Of a stretch of DNA of 64,000 nucleotides, positions 60,079 to 64,000 are shown in pieces. The stretch is from positions 13,409-77,408 of the forward strand of contig CAVQJI010000041.1 of assembly GCA_963712715.1 (NCBI GenBank), read 5' to 3'. Origin of the DNA: JAFEDN01 sp963712715. GTDB lineage: Bacteria > Pseudomonadota > Gammaproteobacteria > Coxiellales > Coxiellaceae. The translations under genes and the position numbers were made by a program. A model generated the notes under the pieces. It was not told the origin of the DNA and made no database searches. It worked only from the letters and a program-made list of their open reading frames with translations. The stretch's first letter is position 1. Every line of letters starts with the position of its first letter.

Positions 60079-60976
60079 AAACCTGGTAAAAGAAAAAGAA
60101 CTCATCGAAAGTGATGCGGCTAGTCTGAAAATGGAGCAGAAGAAATTGACAGAGTTTCTCTCAAAAACTCCATATCAACGCCGCCAGGAAAATTTAAACG
60201 CTATCAATCCAGTTGCGCTGCATGATGCACAGATCAGATTTAAGAACCGCTGTTTTTTCTGGAATTTGAAAGCGAAAATTGTGCAAGAACAGCTAAAAGG
60301 CTATACTTTTGAAGAAAAAACTTACTCAGAGGTTTGCTCTGCTTATGAAAGTTTTCGACAATTGGGCGAAAAGATTGACCTTAATAGAGAAAACCTGATT
60401 CAAACCGAATCTGAATATATTTTAATGACTTTCAAATATTCTAATCTCATCTCGCGCTATGATGAATTAAAAATGTATGTCCTCGAAAATGCAGAAGCAT
60501 TGAAAAAATTAGAGAGGAATGAGTTGCCGCAGCGAGGCGGTAATTGGTATAATTTAAAATATGTGGCAATTTCCACGGAAATTAAGGATGAGAATTTGGT
60601 AGAAGAAATATCGAAACATTATGCCCGGTTTAAAACGCCCTTTTTGTTTATGCACGGTGATAATATTAAACTTTGGGGCTGTGCGGACGACGAATGGGGA
60701 ATAAAGCTATTGGATCGTACCTTATTTTTATCCTGCGGGTTAAATTTTAAAGAAAAACCCCAATTATGGAGCCGGGGAAACATTCACCCGAATGTTTTAA
60801 GAGAAATACAATTACAAAAGGCGCATACCCGGCCCGCTGATACGGAAAAAACTATTGGTGACGAGCACAATCGATTACAGCACCGGAGTGCTGCGTCAGT
60901 AACCCTATTTAGGGAGTATTCCACAGTAAGCACGGCCCTGCATAATGTATCGAATATGATATCCGGGATTTTATGA
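60047..60976 (+). CDS. Giant coiled-coil protein, part 4 (C-terminal)
   Basis: 309 residues, apparent start at TTG 60047 but true coding continues from part 3. Mainly helical (LENAEALKKLERNELPQRGG), with a possible globular end (HGDNIKLWGCADDEWGIKLL, RGNIHPNVLREIQLQK). It ends normally at 60976, followed 40 bp later by a new gene with its own ribosome-binding site, so this is the natural C-terminus of the giant protein (about 2880 residues reconstituted). No domain recognised. Confidence 0.6.
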   Translation: MLMMLTRRNYENLVKEKELIESDAASLKMEQKKLTEFLSKTPYQRRQENLNAINPVALHDAQIRFKNRCFFWNLKAKIVQEQLKGYTFEEKTYSEVCSAYESFRQLGEKIDLNRENLIQTESEYILMTFKYSNLISRYDELKMYVLENAEALKKLERNELPQRGGNWYNLKYVAISTEIKDENLVEEISKHYARFKTPFLFMHGDNIKLWGCADDEWGIKLLDRTLFLSCGLNFKEKPQLWSRGNIHPNVLREIQLQKAHTRPADTEKTIGDEHNRLQHRSAASVTLFREYSTVSTALHNVSNMISGIL

Positions 60977-61016
60977 CGCATCTTTAACTGATTAATTAAT
61001 TTATAAGGAACTGAAT

Positions 61017-63698
61017 ATGAATAGAAAAGAACTTACTCCTAAAGAGAAAATGGAGAATCGGCTTCGGAATTCGAAAAATTCTTCTGAAGACTCTTGCCTT
61101 TCTGAAGACTTTCACCAGAAAATACAAGAAGAAAAGAAGCAGCTTGATGAAAAAATAATCCTGGCGAAAGAGGCATTGCCGAATTCGCCTGAGTTTCAGC
61201 GTCTGCAAGCAGAATTAATCGAAAATAAAAAAACCGCGCTTTCGAGCAAAGAACTTACTCCTAAAGAGAAAATGGAGAATCGGCTTCGGTATTCGAAAAA
61301 TTCTTCTGAAGACTCTTGCCTTTCTGAAGACTTTCACCAGAAAATACAAGAAGAAAAGAAGCAGCTTGATGAAAAAATAATCCTGGCGAAAGAGGCATTG
61401 CCGAATTCGCCTGAGTTTCAGCGTCTGCAAGCAGAATTAATCGAAAATAAAAAAACCGCGCTTTCGAGCCATGAGCGCCTTCAAAAAAAACTGACCGCTC
61501 ATCTTCAGCATAAACGAATTTATTTACGTTTATTAAATTTAAAAGCAGACATTGCTAAAGATTTTGCGCCTTTCGTTAATAAGTCCAATGACAGCGGCAA
61601 TCTTACCAATCCCTATCACTATAGAAGACAGTTAATGGGCGAAATGCTCGGTTATGCGACATTGATTCGCCACATTCAGGTAGAAATCAACGCCTGTGTC
61701 CAGCTTGCGGCTGATATTTTCCGGAAACACAGTGCGGATGACGAGTTAAAAATAGCTGAAGTTGAAGTGGATGCGATAAGAAATTTATTATTGAAGAAAG
61801 TTGGGGATGGTTTTCTTCCTCCGGACGGCAAATGGGAAAGCCGGGATAGTGTGAAAAATTTTTTAGCGACGGAAGATTTCGAAGCCATAAAAAATTATTT
61901 AAAGACGCTCAAAAACAAAGAAACTATTTTTGAGGAATTTATCAAAAATATCCCCGCTGATTCTGAAATCCAATCCATCAGCGAGCAAATTAAATATTTT
62001 TATATGCGTTGTCAGGATTCGATAAAACTCGCCGCCAATGCTTACGATAAAATTCCAGAGCTTCAGAAGAATAATTTAGAAATCAAAAATGCGCAACTGG
62101 AAGAAAAAAATCAGGAGGCCCGTTCAAGAGCAGCCAGGATTATTCGTGATAATAAAATAGTATCCGGAAAAATAACGACACTTAAACTCAGCATCCAGAA
62201 TTATTTAACTTTTTCTAAAGGTGTTTTGAAGTCGGATAGGCATGATGAAGTTGAATTAAAAGTCATGAATTACGATTGGAGTAAAAACCTGAATGAATGG
62301 TCTACTCCCTACAATTTATTATCGCAGTTATCCCGGTTTTTACAGGAAATTACCCATGAAAAGGTCGGGCAAATTAATCAGAATTCGGGTTCCTCTCCCC
62401 CTTGGTCACTTATTTGGAAACAGCTTTATTTCATATTAAAAAGAAAGGACCGGGCGCCTGATGAAGATTCAAAAGTTTTAAATGAATTTCTGGAAATCGA
62501 GCAATCTGAAAATACTTCTTTCCAGGAATTAGCCAAACAAAAGCACCGGCAACCCATCGACAACCAGAAAGAGACTGATGATGATGAGAAGTCTTCTGTG
62601 GCCAGAGAACGAAAAAAGACAGAAACGCAATTAAGGGTAGCGCCGGGTTCGGAATGTATTGAGCTGATCATCCATAAACTGAACATTTTTTACGATTATG
62701 TGAAATATCTGTTAGAACAAAATCCCGTCTCTCCTAAACCTCCTGTTGAACGATATCAAACTGGCATTGCCTTTGAGCTGAAGGGCTTGACGGATGCTCT
62801 GAAAGACAGTGCGCGTAAAGTCGAAATAGCAGAAAAGAAGCTCCAGGAACTCCAGCAAGTTGCGAAACAGCAGCACGATAAATTTTTTGAGACGGAGAAT
62901 GATGAGAAAAAAAAATCTCTGCAACTTCAAACAGGATGGACGGAGTTAGCATCGATATTAAGTCGCAAACCTGCCATGAGCGTAACCCCGACTCCAAAAT
63001 CCGAAGAAAAAAAATCCCTATCGCCGCAATTTCCCAGGAATCCCTGTCCGGTTGTCTTGGCACGGGAAGTGGAGGCTGAAGAGCGGATGAAGAGCGCCAT
63101 TGTTCAATCGCGCAATGAACAAATCTACCTTCGGCTAATATCCAGAATAAGCGCCATTAATCCGCAGGAACCCTGGCAAAAACAAATGCGGAACTTTGCC
63201 CAGGCAATGTCGGAGTTTTCAGACGCCAAAGGCAAGCCTCAGACAGCTCTGGCGATATCTGAATCAAAATGTATATTGGCCAGCCGTCATGATTTAATGA
63301 CGCAAATGAGTGAAAGTATGGACGCCTCCGCTACTGATTTTTTGAAACCTTATTATGAGGAAATGCAGGCTCGCTATCGCTCCGCAGGTTCGTCCCTGTA
63401 TGAGCCCGAGTCTTTGGAATCAGATTGGCAGGCTTACGGAAAAATTTTCAATCTTATGCTCGAAAAATTACGAAGCGCATGGGCTGTTCACGCCGAACGG
63501 GAAGATAACCTGACTGAGGAAATGCGGGCTACTCTAACGAACAAAGAAACCAAAGTAGCCAGCAAAATGTCTGCCGTGCTTTTGAAACTGGAACTCGATG
63601 CGAAAGCATTAATTGAGGACATACCCGGGATAGCCAATATTGGCGTTATTTCAGTTTATGATCGGACAATTGAGGAATTAAAAGATTTCCAGGAGTAA
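61017..63698 (+). CDS. Second giant coiled-coil protein (interrupted at its 3' end)
   Basis: 893 residues; ATG 61017 with AAGGA nine bases before, a clean start. The N-terminus holds two 74-residue tandem units (KELTPKEKMENRLR..KTALSS) that differ in one residue (N/Y). Downstream it is helical and charged with a Lys/Pro-rich stretch (KPAMSVTPTPKSEEKKSLSP). It is the same style as the upstream giant and probably its partner or paralog. A one-base gain (GAGTAAACTC) creates the stop at 63696-63698; the adjacent frame continues coding-like (KLPPVQKDQKNSIKSYQGLW), so the natural protein is longer and leaves the window. Confidence 0.75.
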   Translation: MNRKELTPKEKMENRLRNSKNSSEDSCLSEDFHQKIQEEKKQLDEKIILAKEALPNSPEFQRLQAELIENKKTALSSKELTPKEKMENRLRYSKNSSEDSCLSEDFHQKIQEEKKQLDEKIILAKEALPNSPEFQRLQAELIENKKTALSSHERLQKKLTAHLQHKRIYLRLLNLKADIAKDFAPFVNKSNDSGNLTNPYHYRRQLMGEMLGYATLIRHIQVEINACVQLAADIFRKHSADDELKIAEVEVDAIRNLLLKKVGDGFLPPDGKWESRDSVKNFLATEDFEAIKNYLKTLKNKETIFEEFIKNIPADSEIQSISEQIKYFYMRCQDSIKLAANAYDKIPELQKNNLEIKNAQLEEKNQEARSRAARIIRDNKIVSGKITTLKLSIQNYLTFSKGVLKSDRHDEVELKVMNYDWSKNLNEWSTPYNLLSQLSRFLQEITHEKVGQINQNSGSSPPWSLIWKQLYFILKRKDRAPDEDSKVLNEFLEIEQSENTSFQELAKQKHRQPIDNQKETDDDEKSSVARERKKTETQLRVAPGSECIELIIHKLNIFYDYVKYLLEQNPVSPKPPVERYQTGIAFELKGLTDALKDSARKVEIAEKKLQELQQVAKQQHDKFFETENDEKKKSLQLQTGWTELASILSRKPAMSVTPTPKSEEKKSLSPQFPRNPCPVVLAREVEAEERMKSAIVQSRNEQIYLRLISRISAINPQEPWQKQMRNFAQAMSEFSDAKGKPQTALAISESKCILASRHDLMTQMSESMDASATDFLKPYYEEMQARYRSAGSSLYEPESLESDWQAYGKIFNLMLEKLRSAWAVHAEREDNLTEEMRATLTNKETKVASKMSAVLLKLELDAKALIEDIPGIANIGVISVYDRTIEELKDFQE
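61026..61469 (+). repeat. 222-bp tandem duplication inside the second giant gene
   Basis: Units 61026-61247 and 61248-61469 differ at a single base I can see (GGAATT / GGTATT), so the duplication is very recent or is kept identical. It is exactly 74 codons and preserves the frame. Confidence 0.95.
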
Positions 63699-63846
63699 AC
63701 TCCCGCCGGTTCAAAAAGACCAGAAAAATTCCATAAAGAGTTACCAGGGTTTATGGGAAGCCACTCTGGACGGACTTTTAAAAAATCTCCAGACATACAG
63801 GGACTCCAGTGAATGCCAAAGATCACGATGCGGGCGAAGCGGTTAG
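63697..63846 (+). pseudogene. Continuation of the second giant gene, shifted frame
   Basis: In frame with AAACTCCCGCCGGTT, this stretch reads KLPPVQKDQKNSIKSYQGLW then EATLDGLLKNLQTYRDSS before a second break and a TAG at 63844-63846. It shows the style of the preceding 893 residues, so it is the displaced continuation. Confidence 0.55.
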
Positions 63847-64000
63847 AGATTTAAATGAAGCCGAATATGAAACTATCGAAGCCCTGTTAACCCGATTGCC
63901 GGCGTATTCAAAAATCTGCGATGCAAAACAGGAAAATTTTGTCAACTCTATCATCAATAGCAGAGAAGTTAATGATAAATCATGGCCTGAAGGGGTTCGC
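63809..64000 (+). pseudogene. Further continuation of the second giant gene (runs off the window)
   Basis: From GTG 63809 the frame is open to the last base: VNAKDHDAGEAVRDLNEAEY, ETIEALLTRLPAYSKICDAK, then ENFVNSIINSREVNDKSW. It is helical and charged like the upstream parts. The shift relative to 63697-63846 is again one base. Confidence 0.5.

Noticed and set aside
52316..60976. Programmed ribosomal frameshifting in the giant gene
   Set aside because: No slippery heptamer with a downstream pseudoknot is evident at the junctions and three successive programmed shifts are implausible; decay, slippage tracts or sequence error fit better.
61026..61469. Direct repeats considered as a CRISPR array
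   Set aside because: Only two 222-bp units, in frame and coding; no short repeats with unique spacers.

Overview
The window is a piece of a gammaproteobacterial chromosome. Family-level clues (the ATP synthase-glmU order, a ctaC-ctaD-ctaG-ctaE-SURF1-ctaA-ctaB respiratory cluster with an opposing DUF2909 gene, HemX/HemY-type proteins, UbiB/UbiK, many eukaryote-like or effector-like proteins) suggest a host-associated lineage, most likely Legionellales/Coxiellaceae. That placement is inference; there is no rRNA here to settle it. The sequence shows three hallmarks of a genome being reduced: many genes broken by single-base indels, several families of short palindromic or terminal-inverted repeats packed into gene ends, and three toxin-antitoxin loci of which one has a dead toxin.

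Layout. 1-3019: end of the ATP synthase operon (atpD partial, atpC) and glmU. 3216-8453: an AT-rich accessory island with two Y1 (REP-associated tyrosine) transposases flanking an F-box-like membrane protein, a small unknown gene and an Rpn-type nuclease. 8687-11779: rsmE, a small DUF1328 membrane protein, tdk, an MFS transporter. 11785-15199: exported unknown, then a reverse-transsulfuration pair. 15307-16126: higB pseudogene plus intact higA. 16206-19028: ubiK, comM-like ATPase, ddl. 19095-19791: tRNA-Arg and brnTA. 20135-25811: ubiB, an LRR protein, mnmG. 25805-31488: conserved unknown, truncated hemY, hemX, hemD and hemC pseudogenes, frameshifted acyltransferase, exported unknown. 31765-34716: an RHH/PIN toxin-antitoxin pair, apaH, a gutted Fic gene, folA. 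34713-38703: a PAS histidine kinase and two broken or effector-like genes. 38958-51272: the cytochrome c oxidase cluster and assembly genes, interrupted by a secreted 2H-phosphoesterase-like gene and an opposing AAA/PD-(D/E)XK gene. 51275-64000: an exported low-complexity protein, then a giant coiled-coil locus running off the window.

How it fits together. Respiration (ATP synthase, aa3 oxidase, heme A synthesis, ubiquinone accessory factors) is intact apart from a thioredoxin-like assembly gene at 48489-49048, while early heme synthesis (hemC, hemD) is visibly broken in the same window. If the sequence is correct, the oxidase would have to use heme or late precursors from elsewhere, probably a host. 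About a dozen single-base frameshifts fall in accessory genes, heme genes and giant coiled-coil genes, and none falls in the recognisable ATP synthase, glmU, mnmG, ubiB or main oxidase subunit genes, which argues for real decay over random sequencing error.

The most unusual structural observation is a roughly 215-bp repeat with 'CCAGCAATTCCCGCT' terminal inverted repeats. It sits at gene 3' ends and supplies the last codons and the stop codon of up to five unrelated proteins (MFS transporter, an exported protein, UbiB, the LRR protein, SURF1).
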